Shown piece by piece: positions 35,761 to 47,265 of a stretch of 64,000 nt of DNA; positions within the stretch are counted from its first letter, which is position 1; the number at the start of each line of letters is the position of its first letter. Source of the stretch: Humulus lupulus. Taxonomy: Eukaryota; Streptophyta; Magnoliopsida; Rosales; Cannabaceae. Under the pieces are notes generated by a model. That model was not told the DNA's origin. It was given only the letters and a program-made list of their open reading frames with translations, and ran no database searches. The stretch is taken from contig NC_084802.1 in the NCBI RefSeq assembly GCF_963169125.1, positions 32,394,107 through 32,458,106 on the forward strand, in the 5' to 3' direction. Position numbers and translations under genes: made by a program.

Positions 35761-36270
35761 TCGAAGAGACGACCGACCCAGCACGGAAGAGACGACGACA
35801 CAATGTCGACCATTCGACAACCGGAGGAACAACCACCCGACTACGATGAGTTCTTTTCTGTTGTACAGAGTTCTTTTACCCAAAGTTCTTTTCTGTTGAT
35901 TGGGTTTCATTTCTCAAAGTGTTCATGCAGTTATTTTTTGGGGAGAATGATAATGATACTCTATATAGAGCAGTTTGGGCGGGGAAGGGTGTCGATTTTC
36001 AAATTTTTTGGGGGTGAGAATATTGTTGATTTATGGTAGGTGGTATTATTAAATTTGGGTAAAAATGTTGTTGGGAAGCATGTGCATACAATTGACAGAG
36101 TGGGGTCCATTGAAATATATACTTTGTTTATTGAAAGGAATCTTTGTTGTTGTGGTCCATGGTTCAATCGTGTGGTAGACTATGTTGCTCTTCAAGTGTG
36201 TGAACTATATTGTGTTTCGGTTTGTGTGTGTGTGAAGTGTTGACATTGCATTTTTTATTTCTATTGACAG
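35761..36270 (+). other. 5' leader of the MULE-2 transposase gene
   Basis: A short frame starts at 35803 (MSTIRQPEEQPPDYDEFF) just inside the TIR, followed by T/G-rich intron-like sequence. It ends at a good acceptor (TTGACAG, to 36270) just before the conserved transposase N-terminus. It may be a first exon plus intron. Confidence 0.4.
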
Positions 36271-39200
36271 GTGGTCATACTAACATCTTCACTATTGCAA
36301 TACACCATGGGGGAAGCTGGTTTACTCCATTCGGCAATAGAAGATATGAAGGAGGTAAAGTTGATTATGTTGATTGGGTGGATACTGATTACTTCACTAG
36401 GATGGAATTGGATGGAATGGCCTTGGACTTAGGACATAAACTTCCAGTGGGTTTTATGTACAAACCAATAGGAAAGGTGCTTAATATAGGCTTCATGGTG
36501 GTAGGGGATAAGGAGATCCTAAGAATTGTAGAGGATATTGAGAGGAATCGGGCTACAAAGATTGACATATATCTTGTTTTTCCTGAAACAATTTTACATT
36601 TAGATTGGAAGGAAGATTCAGAAGCTGTTAAACATGTCCCTGCTACCATTTTACCTCCTCTGAAAAGATGTATTATAGAGGAACTACCAGATGATTGTGA
36701 TGTCCCTACAGATGTTGTTGGTATCCCTGTTGATGCAACCATTGATGGGGAACAAGAAGAGTTTGATGCTGATCAATATTCTGAGGAATTTCATGATGCT
36801 GCCTTTGATGAACCTGATAAAGAGGAATATGAAGAAGAGTTTGACTACATGGATTATGAAAGTGATATGGAGAACCAAATACCAGAGGTGGTTGTGCTTT
36901 CAGATTTAGAGGATGATATTGGTGATGTGAGGGAGGATACAGTTGAGGAGAACCAAGACCCAGTTCAAAGTGACAGAAATAGGAAAGGAAAGCAAGCTGA
37001 TGTGAGGGAAAATACAGCTGAGGAGAGCCAAGACAAAGTTCAGCGTGACAGAAAAGGGAAAGGAAAGCAAAGTGATGAAGATTTCATATTGGAGGAGGAA
37101 GAGTTTGAGCAAGATGTTGAAGCTGAGATAGAGATGGGTACACAGTCTGTCCCTAGGAAGTGGTGGCGATCAGTTTCAGATTTTTGTACTCAAAATCTTG
37201 ATGATGGAGACTCAGATGGTATATGTTCTGAGGAGGAGTTACACGAATTGAAGTCAGATGATGAGTTTGATGCTGTTAAAAATTCCAAAGAATTCAACCC
37301 GAAAACCAAAATGCAAAACTTCCAATTTGTTCTTGGCATGGAATTTGCCACTGTTACAATTTTAAGGAATGCAATAAGGGAGTACTTTATTGAAGGTGAT
37401 CGAGAATATGTATTTATTGCTAATGATTCAAATAGAGTTAGAGTTAAGTGCAATGGTGCAAACTGTGAGTGGATGTTGTTTGCTTCAATAGTTAACAAGA
37501 TAGATGGCAAAACAATGAGGGTCAAAACACTTGTTGACAAGCATAGTTGTGGCATTGTTTTGGACAATAAAAAGCTGACCTCAACTTGGCTTGCAAAGCA
37601 CTTTTTGGAGCAATTTAGGCTAAATCCGAGTATGGAATACAATGCATTTAGGGAGATAACTGCAAAGACCAAGTACTCACGTGTGTCTAGCTGGACATTT
37701 TACAGGGCCAAGACAAAAGCAAGGAAGATGTTGGATGGGTCTGTCAAGGAACAATACGCCATTCTTGATGACTACTGTAAAAGGTTGTTGGATACCAATC
37801 CTGGCTCTACTGTGAAGTTGAAAACTGATTTGGTTAATGGGAGAAGGCAATTTCAGCGTATTTATATTTGTCTTAAGGCATGTAGAGATGGCTGGTTGGG
37901 GGGTTGTAGACCTCTAATTGGTCTTGATGGCTGCTTTTTAAAAGGTTATTGTAGGGGCACTTTATTGGCTGCAGTAGGCATTGACAGTAATAACTCCATG
38001 TTTCCCATTGCCTACTGTATTGCTGAAAAGGAAAACACTGAGGTTTGGACTTGGTTCTTGGAGCTATTGAAGGCTGATATTGGGAGTTTGAGTCCTACCA
38101 AGGTGACAATGATGAGTGATCGTCAAAAAGGATTAGAAAATGCAGTGGGAGCCATCTTTAGTGGGTGTGAGGTGAGGTATTGTGTTAGACATCTTCATGC
38201 TAACTTTAAAAAGGAATATCCTGGACTTTTACTTAAGCAACTTTTGTGGGCAGCAGCTAAAACTACAACACAAGCTGAGTTTGCTCGAGCAATGCAAGAC
38301 GTCAAGGATGTCTCGGATGGTGCTTACAATTGGCTGGCAGGAAAGAACCCCACATAATGGAGTAAGTCACATATTTCAGAGTACCCAAAATGTGACATTT
38401 TGGTGAATAATTTGTGTGAGAGTTTCAATGCAGCCATACTTGATGCTCGCGACAAGCCAATTATAACTTTACTAGAGAAAATTAGATTTTGGTTGATGTC
38501 TCGGTTTTATAACAAAAAAGCTGAGTTGGAGAAGATGACTCAACCTATGGGGAAGAGAATTTTGAAGATAATTGAGAAGCAAAAAGAGGTTGCAAAGCAT
38601 TGTCTGGTTACTAGGCCTGACAAGTTTCAATTTCAGGTTCAATGCAGCAATGGTAGTGCCTTGGTTGTCGATTTGGAATTCAGAATTTGTACATGTAGGA
38701 GGTTTCAACTATCTGGGCTTCCTTGTAGCCATGCACTAGCTACTATCTGGTTCATGGGAGGTAATGTCTTTGATTATGTCCACAGATTCTATAAAAAAGA
38801 ATTATTGCAAAAAGCATATGAACAGAGTGTGCATCCTATGCCTAGTCCAGATATGTGGCCTCAGATAGGACTCAACCCAATTGATCCACCACCTGAGACG
38901 AAGCTGCCTGGAAGACCTAAGAAAGCTAGGAAAAGGGAGACAGATGAACCTCCACCTGCTTTAAAGAAAGCTCGAAGAACTGGACAAGTTAAAACATGCA
39001 ACAATTGTCTGAAAACAGGCCACAGGAGAGAAACATGCAAATCTGCTAAGGTGGTTGAGGTATAAACTTTATGCTTTCTTCTCTTCCTAGATAATTTTTA
39101 TCATTGATTAGTTGCTTTATCATTGTTTTGTGAATTTGGAGCTAAATATTTGTTTGTTCAACCTATTTTAGAATCGTGTGGTCAAAAAGCGAGGTCGTCC

Positions 39201-39312
39201 ACCACTGCAGAAACCAACTGAAGCCACACTTTTAAGGAAGGAAAGAAGACTGAAACAACATGCTAAAGGAGGAACTAGTGGTGCAAAGAATGCTCAACCC
39301 TATACTGTCTGA
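36271..39312 (+). pseudogene. MULE-2 transposase, one stop codon from intact
   Basis: One frame runs 36210-39059, broken only by TAA at 38355-38357. A 112-bp GT..AG intron (39060-39171) and a last exon to TGA at 39312 follow. Domains in order: N-terminal 'IAIHHGGSWF' domain; acidic region with two repeats ending 'DRKGKGKQSDE'; MuDR-type DNA-binding domain with 'GMEFATVTILRNAI'; DDE core. Catalytic codons: Asp 37926 ('GLDGCF'), Asp 38118 ('MMSDRQKG') and Glu 38418 ('LCESFN'). Then a SWIM finger (CTC..LPCSH), a CCHC knuckle (CNNCLKTGHRRETC) and an AT-hook-like 'KKRGRPP' in the last exon. The stop falls between the second Asp and the Glu, so translation gives no complete active site. The original start codon is unclear; an ATG-to-ATC change just before 'FTIAIHHGG' or an upstream exon would explain it. 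Confidence 0.93.
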
Positions 39313-39746
39313 CTGGAAGGAGTTTCATCTTTTGATTTTATTTTGAACTAGTGGTCGAATTTTGTATTTTGGTGTCTGTTATGTTGACCATTTTAGAGTC
39401 ATGTACAAATCACCTTTTGATCATATCTGTTTTTTGAGTCATGACAGGGTCATGCTGGCCATGATATTGGTCATGTACAGATCAGATACATATGGCTTTT
39501 TAGGCCTATATTTTTGTACCTATCTCTTATGGTAATGAATGTAACTAGATGTTGATCATATTTATTTCACAAAATACATAAACTAGAATACTGAATTCAA
39601 AATAGACCAAGATAGATTACAATGATTCGGGGTTTCATTTTACAACAAAATTCATTACAAATCAATGCCTAGGGTGCAATAGCTTTGTCATTGTCAATAC
39701 TGCACATGAAGATTACCCAAAAATAAACTAACAATACCAAGAACTT

Positions 39747-40302
39747 CTACTTTGATTTTGTAGCCCAAATAACCATAACCAATAGAATTACAGCAAAATA
39801 CATAGTATTCAAAAAGTAGTAACACTGCATTCGACCTCCATCATTTACTCTACCCCTGCTTTCAGCACAACTTTCACAGCTTTCTCTTCCAACATTTTGA
39901 AGGTTGTGAGATTGTGTCTCAAATCCATTTGAAGAACCACTGCATTGTCGATGACTTCCAATGTCAGTTGTCGTACTTAGGGATGTGATTTCAGTTTCAA
40001 GGTCACCAATTTTTCTTAGTAGTTCAGGGATGACCACCTTTGCTCGATGGCACATTGGAGGGTCTATCCATTCAAAGAAATTACACCCACTATAAATCTG
40101 AGTTGACCAAAACATACAAAATTTCTAGTGAACACCCATAACCATTTATTCAATGAATCAGATTACAAAAACAAATGGAGACCAATCTTACCCGATACTT
40201 GTTGCATGTTTTGAATCTTCGCCCAGGATTTTTGTTTGTCCAAGTCGTTCTTTCTACCACTGGCCTTGGTGGTCGACAATGGCAATTTTTTCCAATCTCC
40301 AT
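39747..40302 (-). CDS. GRF zinc-finger / membrane-tail companion protein of MULE-2
   Basis: Two exons on the minus strand, 40302-40192 and 40097-39747, joined in frame by a GT..AG intron of 94 bp, give 153 residues without lesions. The N-terminus carries the GRF zinc finger: C7, C9, C33 and C42 within 'NCHCRPP', 'NPGRRFKTCNK' and 'GCNFFEWID'. A possible coiled coil (LLRKIGDLETEITSL) and a Ser/Gly-rich linker follow. A hydrophobic segment near residues 128-145 (FLNTMYFAVILLVMVIW) sits just before a short basic tail, as in a tail-anchored membrane protein. The equivalent gene lies in MULE-1. The role is unknown: nucleic-acid binding by the finger and membrane anchoring are family-based inferences. 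It could be a captured host gene kept by the element. Confidence 0.82.
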
Positions 40303-40394
40303 TAACACGATGCAAAAGATGCCCTAACCCCCAAATCGAAGGAATTACAAGTTTTCTTCTAGTGGGTTCACGTGCTATACTGTCGGGGGTGGAT

Positions 40395-40737
40395 CGTCTA
40401 GGTGTGGTCGGGGGGAAAGCTTCATCGTTTTTCTGGGTATGGAATTTTGAGATTTTTTGGTTTTAGACAATTAGTTTTTTTTGTTATATTAATTAATCAA
40501 GGTTAGTTTTTTTTTGTTTTAAATTAGAAACCAGAATAATAAATAGAGTTTTGTTTTAAATTTTAATAATTTAACTCAATCGGGTCGTGCCACGTGTATC
40601 ATATATACTCCTAACGGCTCAGGGACCAACGGCTGCACCAAAACATTAACGGTAGGCATTATTGCCGCCAAAAATTTTACATAAGCATTTAAGTGCAACA
40701 AAATGAACTACATAGGCATTATTGCCGCAAATAACCC
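40395..40737. repeat. Right TIR of MULE-2
   Basis: Inverted counterpart of 35401-35760; outer end GCCGCAAATAACCC. Most mismatches are small indels in the inner part. Confidence 0.88.
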
Positions 40738-42084
40738 TATTAAATATTAGTATAATGATGTAAAAATATATCCTAATTGTTAAATTTTGTCTTTGTAGGT
40801 GGTTGGAAGAGTCTTAGACATTTTGAGAAGGATTTGAAGCTTGGAGTGGATCAACATTTTGGGATGCTGCATCATGGATGCAGCATTATGCTCTGCCAGC
40901 AGCTCTCTCAAAGGCCCACGTGAGAAACTACAACATTTTGTCTTATCCAACTTAGTATTTTTGAATTAATTATCACATGGGCTGAGTGATATTAATGGGT
41001 ATTGGGCCTTTAATTTACTTGGTCCATTTTGCTTAAAAAAAAAGAAGAAAAAGGGAAAGAAAGGAGATGGAAGAATGGGGCCCACGTGGGTATAAGGAAA
41101 AGAATGACCTAGCTACATCATGAATTCTTCCCCAAAAATTTGGAAGGATACATTTAGACCAGAGAAAGAGGGAGAAACCACCTGAAAGAAAAAAATTAGC
41201 CATTTTTGGAGAGCTTTGAATGTGAGAAGAAGAGAACAACAAGGAGAAAAAACTAGAAGACAAAGACTACTTGGAGACATTCCCTTTGGCTTGCCTCTCT
41301 CTCTCTCTCTTTACTCTTAGTTTCTTTAATTTTTCTTGTCATTTTCTGAATATTGATTGTTATTATCTGGGTGTTTTTGAGTTTGTAACCAAAAACTAAA
41401 CTCTAATTAGCTAGGACAATTTGAACCCTAATATGTGACTTATGATATTTTGATTTTAATGCTAAATGCCACTTGAACTTTATTCATTCAAATATTTCTC
41501 ATGATTAATACTTGCTAATGATTGATCATCTTTAGTAAGTAGTTGGGTTAATGTTCAAATCTTAAAAGTTTGGATTTAATTTACATACAATTTGAATGGT
41601 GCATGCTTGAATTCTTTGATTCAATGTTGTAGTGATATAGACATATATTATTACCATGCATAGTCTTATGGAATTGATGCTTGAATTGAACCTTTGAAAT
41701 TAAATTAGCATAGAAGAATCATAGTTCTTTGACGAAAGCCTATGAAAATTAATTGGAATTCTTGACTAATAGACCACCTGTTGCTGCAACACCAATCCAA
41801 CATCATTATCAGAGTTGCATATTAGGGGCATAATTATTCTAGTTGCCATCATACTATTTGTTACTCCTTGATACAATTTTTCTGAGTTGTTTCTTTTATT
41901 TTTCTGCATTTAACTAGTCCTTAATTACTTAGTTCTTAGATCACAACCTTTTCAATTAATTATCGTGCTTTTAAATCATTTTGTTAGACTTTAGTTTCAC
42001 AATAAAAAAACTTAAACATAACCCTTGTGGAGACGATATCTGGTACTTCCTACTATATTACTTGTTGTTAACAGTGTACATTTG
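40738..42084 (+). mobile_element. Athila-like 3' LTR, remaining part
   Basis: Begins with the second 9-bp duplication of MULE-2. It has an AT-rich promoter-like and leader-like part and ends around 'gtgtacatttgcaattacc', similar to the end of the Athila-like solo LTR. The phrase 'cttgtggagacgatatctgg' near 42030 is typical of the R/U5 end of Athila LTRs. No ORF of note. Confidence 0.65.
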
Positions 42085-42468
42085 CAATTACCAAAATACC
42101 CTTGGGTTCACCCCGAGCTGAGTATTTGACCCCGTTGTGACTAAACCGCTAACTTGCTCACTAGGATCGCCTCGTGCTGAATAACCCAAATATATCCACA
42201 TAATAATGTGGTCTTAATCATAGAACACATATATTTACAAGTATACCCTCAACGGGTCAAAATTATGAAAAATGTCCTTCTTATAAGAAGCAGGCCCATA
42301 TGCATGCTTAATACACCTAAACATGCTATAATAGTCATATCATAATATAACTCACATAATTCACATAATCATGCATATAATCACATAAACACCTAATTAA
42401 TCCAATTATTGCCCTCATGCCCCCCTAATCAAAGCACTAAGCCTTATTAGGAAAATTGAGACGTTATA
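42085..42468 (-). mobile_element. Large LTR, 2.3-kb family copy G (first about 390 bases)
   Basis: Inverse orientation. The right end CGTTATA (42462-42468) is the inverted LTR start. 'agtcacaacggggtcaaata' on the minus strand matches the other copies. The rest of the LTR is missing. It could be the lost 5' part of copy F, separated by the Athila/MULE-2 block, but a middle portion is absent. Confidence 0.7.
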
Positions 42469-42955
42469 GTGAGGAGGAGTGAAGGTTGGGTCAGCGGAGG
42501 GATTGAGCAGGAGAAAGATTAATAAAAGGGTATAAAAAGTAGATCCAATGAAATATTGGATATAAAAGTAAGAGTATTAGAAAGTAGCTAATAATTAAAG
42601 TGTCTAACTAAAATTGGGTACCCAATCTAATTTCTACTACAATCAAAGGGCCCAACCAAGAAATGGTCTAAGACTTGCCTAGAAGATTCAGAAGTAGGTC
42701 GAAAGCCCTAAAAGGAGATATCTTTCCAAGTATGTCATATATCTAGTCAGCCCATCCAAGAAAACCATCGCCAACCCAAAATACTTGCAGAGCAAGTTGT
42801 TGAGCGTGGTCAACACACCATTCTGACAAGTGATGTAAACTGCCTTAGAGGTGTGTCAAGCCATGCTTAGTTTAGACATCCCATCCACCCATTCCATCAT
42901 GTCAGCCTACCCAAGCCCGTTCAAATAAAATAAATAAATAAATGAAGAGGAAATT
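42469..42955. other. Unassigned sequence
   Basis: No gene or clear repeat. It includes AAATAAATAAATAAA at its end. It may belong with the motif cluster to the right. Confidence 0.3.
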
Positions 42956-42959
42956 ACAT

Positions 42960-43445
42960 TTTATATTGGGTAACCAGTTAAATAACATGTACCAGGAGGG
43001 ATAACCAGTTATCCTGAGAGGAGTAACTTTCTACCATAAGAGGGGTAACCAGTTACCATAAAAAGGGTGACAGATTACTCATATTAAATATGAAAATAAA
43101 CATCAAATTTGAAGGAAAAAGAGGAAGAACACTTCATTAAAAAAAAAAAGTAACTATGATTTTAGTAACATAGGTAACCAGTTACCATAAAGAACCTAGA
43201 AATATACACACACATCATAACATGAAGGTAACCAATTACCCCCATAAATATACACACAATGAACGTGAAGGTAACCAGTTATCCCCAAAAATATACACAC
43301 AAAGAATGGGAAGGTAACCAGTTACCACAAATCTGAAGATAGAAAGAAAAAAAATCAGATCCACCCCCTTTCCCTTCTCTCCCATCTTCTTCATATAATT
43401 TTTTTTCTAGATTTGAATGTTCCGATCAGGGTAACTGGTTAACCA
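42960..43445. repeat. Cluster of GGTAACCAGTTACC-type inverted-repeat motifs
   Basis: About eight to ten copies of GGTAACCAGTTACC or near variants (for example at 42970, 43013, 43052, 43165, 43227, 43269, 43313 and the inverse form at 43430) are spread over 480 bp, unevenly spaced. Several are followed by 'aatatacacacac'. The arms GGTAAC/GTTACC are inverted. There is no coding frame. Confidence 0.75.
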
Positions 43446-44170
43446 TTCACGTTTTCATATTTTTATTAGTTTTCTTTTCAAATTTTAGTATTTCTATAAG
43501 GGTTACAGTAAAAAGAAATGCTGAAAAAATTGATTTGAAATTTTTTATATATAGTGGAAAAACTATAAAAAAAATTATAATAATAAAAGTTAATAAATAA
43601 AAAAAATAGTAAAATAATTATGTAATGTTAAAATATGTGTGAAAAAAAAAGAAATTGGAATGAGAAAAGAATAAGTACAAAAAATGAAGAAAAAAGAAGA
43701 GAAAAAACTTAGGAAATAAAACAAAAAAAATATGAAAAAAAAAAAACAAAAGAAATGATGAAGGAAAAAAACAGATGAATGAATAAAAATGAAAAGAAGA
43801 AGAAAAAAAATATTAGAAAAATGGAAAGAAAAAAATATGAAAGAAATTGGTAAAAAAAAAATGGAAGAAAAAAAAATAGGAGGAAAAAATAATAAATAGA
43901 AAAATGAAGGAAAAAAATATAAAATTGAAAAAAAAAAATTACATTCAAAATCAAAGAAAACATAACTATGATTAAAAAAAAAGTGATATTTTCATATTTT
44001 AGTTTGCTATTAATTGTGTTACCCATAATTTAATTTTTTCTTTAATAAATTTTTCCATATAAACTAAAAAAATATATAATTTTCATATTTTTGTACATTA
44101 ATGCTATAAAAGTCATATTTTAAAAAAAAATTCATAGTTATTTATTTATTTTAAATGTGAAGATAACCAA
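43446..44170. repeat. A-rich, purine-biased low-complexity stretch
   Basis: The plus strand is almost all A and G from about 43620 to 43970 (runs such as GAAAAAAA, AAGAAGAAG). The Phe-rich minus-strand frame at 44026-43709 is an artefact of this composition. Nothing else is seen. Confidence 0.8.
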
Positions 44171-45438
44171 ATGAAAAGCCTGTAAAAGGCCTCCCGTCCC
44201 CCACATCCGAAGGATGCCTTTCCCGACTACTGTTCAAAACACTTTGAAAATTATACACATGTATTGTCCTTTTTGAATATTCTTAATTATCCTAATTGAT
44301 CTCCTAATACGGTATGCTTTTTACAAATTTAATTGTTGGGTTTAGCCCAATCATTAAATATATGCACTAAAGTTCTTTTTCAAATTCTTAGTGGCATGTG
44401 AAATGATATCACATTTTTCTTTTGTCTGACATACATTTGCTTTCATAGCAATGTAATTTCAAGGCCATACTTTTTTAGATTGCTTAAAGTTTAATTTCAA
44501 ATTATGAGGTCATTTATTTTAACCAATGTCATGTGGTGCCGAGGTCGAGGTTACAACTATGATGATCAGTTAGTATTTATAAGGTCATGAAGTTGCAACT
44601 ATGTTCCTTGCTCTAATGTTTTACGAGGTCGAGGTCGAGGTCGAGGTCGAGGTCGATGTTACCTTTATATTTCTCGATTTGTATTTACGATATGCTGAGG
44701 TTGAGGTGGCCATCTAATCTTGTGAGGTGTCGAGGTCAAGGTGGTTGTCATACTCCTTGTTTTAGTTGCCTGATGCTTGTTCGTCACCTCGACGTGCCAA
44801 GTATTATCATTTCTCTCAATCTTATTATTTCTCATGTCCCAATAGATTTTGCACCTTTAAACATAGCTCTCCGAGCCTGCTTCTATACATCTCAATGCTG
44901 TATTTTTAGTCTGGACCATGGACTTTTGCTTCTATATCCACTGATTATCAATGTTTTGGACTTCTAGATTAAGCTTTGTATTTTTGCTCCCAAATTTATC
45001 GGCCATCGCCATTTTTATTCCCAAATGTTGTCTCAAATTTTGCAAAAGAACCACAAAAAACTTGCCAAATAAAAGATCAAACAGGTTCATATATTTAGAA
45101 AGACTAATGATAACAATTTTTACACCAAAACATTACACATCACATTGATGTAAGATGAGTCCTACTAGATTAAAATGTCTTGCTACACATGTGGGTGTAA
45201 TATTTGCAAAAAAAATTCATCAAATATGCCTCTTATAATTGGTCAAATTGCAAGAGCAAACACATCAACAATAAAAATTGACCAAGGAGTTAAATGCTAA
45301 CAAATAGTAAAAATAGGTTGTTATTTTTCTCATTATATAATATCTTGGGGACCTATCTGATATTTTATATAATAATATATTAAAATATTAGTGTGTAGTG
45401 ACAGTTAGTTTGGTTGCTTCTTCCTTGTTCTGATCTTC
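44171..45438. other. Intergenic region upstream of the PPR gene
   Basis: Non-coding. It contains GAGGTC-rich sequence at 44535-44760 and AT-rich sequence before the PPR start. A TATA-like motif (ATTATATAA, about 45335) lies about 100 bp upstream of the ATG and is a candidate promoter element. Confidence 0.45.
44625..44656 (+). repeat. (GAGGTC)n microsatellite
   Basis: About five tandem GAGGTC hexamers, with further scattered GAGGTCGAGG words on both sides (44535-44760). Confidence 0.9.
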
Positions 45439-47265
45439 ATGTCGACTTGTATGACCAGCTACTGGGCAACCACAAATTACGTCAACTCCCGAGCATTTTG
45501 GTTCGCCAGCGGCGGACCCAAATCGGAAAACCTTAGAAATCTCCGGCAACTCCACGCCTTTGTACTCAAAACTACAACTTTCCCTCTCTCTCTGCCGACC
45601 CTTGAACTCATTTCTTCCTCTAGAAATCTGGGTTACGTATGTTTTATCTTAAAGCACTTGGAAAACCAGGACCTCGGCCTCGACCTATGCAATGACATCG
45701 TTCGGAGACTTTCTTCCAGCTCTGCCAACGACAATGGCAACCCACTTCGAGCTGTCGTTTTGTTTCGCGAGATGCTTGTCAATGGCTTCCGTCCTGATAA
45801 CTATACGGTTCCTTATGCTCTCAAGGCCTGTTCCCAGTCTCGGGCGCTCAGAGAAGGTGTCCAGGTTCAAGCTTATGCTGTCAAGACTGGGCTGGTGTAC
45901 ACCAATGTGTACGTGAAGAACACTCTCATCAGGCTTTATGCTGTTTGTGCGTCTGTGAGTTCCGCCCGCAAGGTGTTTGACGAAAGTTCTCTGAGGGATG
46001 TGGTCTCTTGGACCACGCTCATTCAGTGTTACGTAAAGAATGGTTTTGCCAGGGAAGCTATTTTGACTTTCTTTGAGATGTGTGATGCCAAACTGAAAGC
46101 CGATGAGAAGACAGTGGTTATCATTCTCTCTGCTTGTTCGAAGCTTGGAGACTTAAAATTAGGTAGAAAAATACATGACTATATACTGGACAATGGGGTT
46201 CCCTCAGACGTGTACGTGGGCAATGCACTGGTTGATATGTATCTTAAGTGTGGTGATGCTGACTCCGCACACAAAATATTTGATGAAATGCCAGTCAAAA
46301 ATGTAGTTTCTTGGAATTCTTTGATATCAGGATTGGCTCATCAAGGTGAATTCAAGGATGCAATGGATATGTTTCGGAAAATGCAAAGCATAGGGGTTGA
46401 GCCCGATGACTTTACGTTGGTGGGTGTTTTGAATTCCTGTGCAAATCTTGGATTGCTTGAGTTGGGGAAGTGGGTTCATGAATACATTGATAAAAAACAG
46501 ATTGAGGCTGACGGGTTTATAGGGAATGCACTGGTGGATATGTATGCTAAATGTGGAAGCATAGACCAAGCCTTTAAAGTGTTCCAAGGCATGAAGCGTA
46601 GAGATGTGTATTCTTACACTGCCATCATTGTAGGCTTAGCTATGCATGGAGAAGCGAAAAGGGCACTGGATATATTCTTTGATATGCCTCAAAGAGGTAT
46701 AAAACCAGATGAGGTGACATTTATAGGTGTTCTAACAGCTTGTAGTCATGCAGGTCTTGTGGTGGAAGGAAGAAAATACTTCACGGATATGTCACGTGTG
46801 TATAATCTTAGACCTCAAACAGAACACTATGGCTGCATGGTCGACCTTTTAGGTCGTGCTGGACTAATAGAGGAAGCACAGGAGCTTATTGGAAACATGC
46901 CAATGGAGCCTGATGCTTATATCTGGGGAGCCCTTTTGGGAGCTTGTAGGATCTATGGGTGTGTTGAACTTGGAGAAGATGCAATGAAAAAGTTACTGAA
47001 GGTGGAGCCAGAGAGAGATGGTGCATATGTACTTATGTCAAATATATATTCATCTGCAAATAAATGGAGGGATGCAGTGAAGTTAAGAAAGGAAATGAAA
47101 GACAAGAACATGAAGAAAACTCCAGGGTGTAGTTCGATTGAACTTGACGGTGTAGTTTATGAGTTTCGAAAGGGTAGTAAATCACACGCAAGAAGTAAAG
47201 AGATATACAAGCTGCTGGAGGAAATCATGAGCCACATAAAGAACTTCGACAACTTGGCACGCTGA
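45439..47265 (+). CDS. PLS-class pentatricopeptide repeat protein (E/E+ type)
   Basis: Single uninterrupted frame of 608 residues, intronless as is typical of plant PPR genes. After an N-terminal region with 'LRQLHAFVLKTT', PPR motifs of P, L and S length run from about residue 80 to 490, for example 'RDVVSWTTLIQCYVKNG', 'VYVGNALVDMYLKCGDA' and 'PDEVTFIGVLTACSHAG'. The end carries an E domain ('MEPDAYIWGALLGACR') and an E+-like part ('KKTPGCSSIELDGVVYEF'). No DYW deaminase domain follows. Such proteins act in mitochondria or chloroplasts as sequence-specific RNA-binding factors, often in C-to-U editing with a DYW protein in trans; the target here cannot be read from sequence. A clear organelle presequence is not obvious in the first 30 residues. 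The start is the first ATG in frame. It is next to the bHLH gene, with no sign of shared function. Confidence 0.95.
   Translation: MSTCMTSYWATTNYVNSRAFWFASGGPKSENLRNLRQLHAFVLKTTTFPLSLPTLELISSSRNLGYVCFILKHLENQDLGLDLCNDIVRRLSSSSANDNGNPLRAVVLFREMLVNGFRPDNYTVPYALKACSQSRALREGVQVQAYAVKTGLVYTNVYVKNTLIRLYAVCASVSSARKVFDESSLRDVVSWTTLIQCYVKNGFAREAILTFFEMCDAKLKADEKTVVIILSACSKLGDLKLGRKIHDYILDNGVPSDVYVGNALVDMYLKCGDADSAHKIFDEMPVKNVVSWNSLISGLAHQGEFKDAMDMFRKMQSIGVEPDDFTLVGVLNSCANLGLLELGKWVHEYIDKKQIEADGFIGNALVDMYAKCGSIDQAFKVFQGMKRRDVYSYTAIIVGLAMHGEAKRALDIFFDMPQRGIKPDEVTFIGVLTACSHAGLVVEGRKYFTDMSRVYNLRPQTEHYGCMVDLLGRAGLIEEAQELIGNMPMEPDAYIWGALLGACRIYGCVELGEDAMKKLLKVEPERDGAYVLMSNIYSSANKWRDAVKLRKEMKDKNMKKTPGCSSIELDGVVYEFRKGSKSHARSKEIYKLLEEIMSHIKNFDNLAR

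Larger units (their letters stand above)
35401..40737 (+). mobile_element. MULE-2: complete two-gene Mutator-like element
   Basis: Ends GGGTTATTTGCGGC and its inverse, TIRs about 340 bp, flanked by a perfect 9-bp duplication TATTAAATA (35392-35400 and 40738-40746). Gene content: transposase on plus (36271-39312) and a GRF-finger gene on minus (39747-40302), convergent, with a 434-bp spacer. Layout and gene content mirror MULE-1. The intact second gene, one stop codon in the transposase and identical duplications suggest a young copy. It sits within an Athila-like LTR. Confidence 0.95.

Noticed and set aside
43709..44026. Phe-rich ORF on the minus strand
   Set aside because: It is the shadow of the A-rich plus strand.
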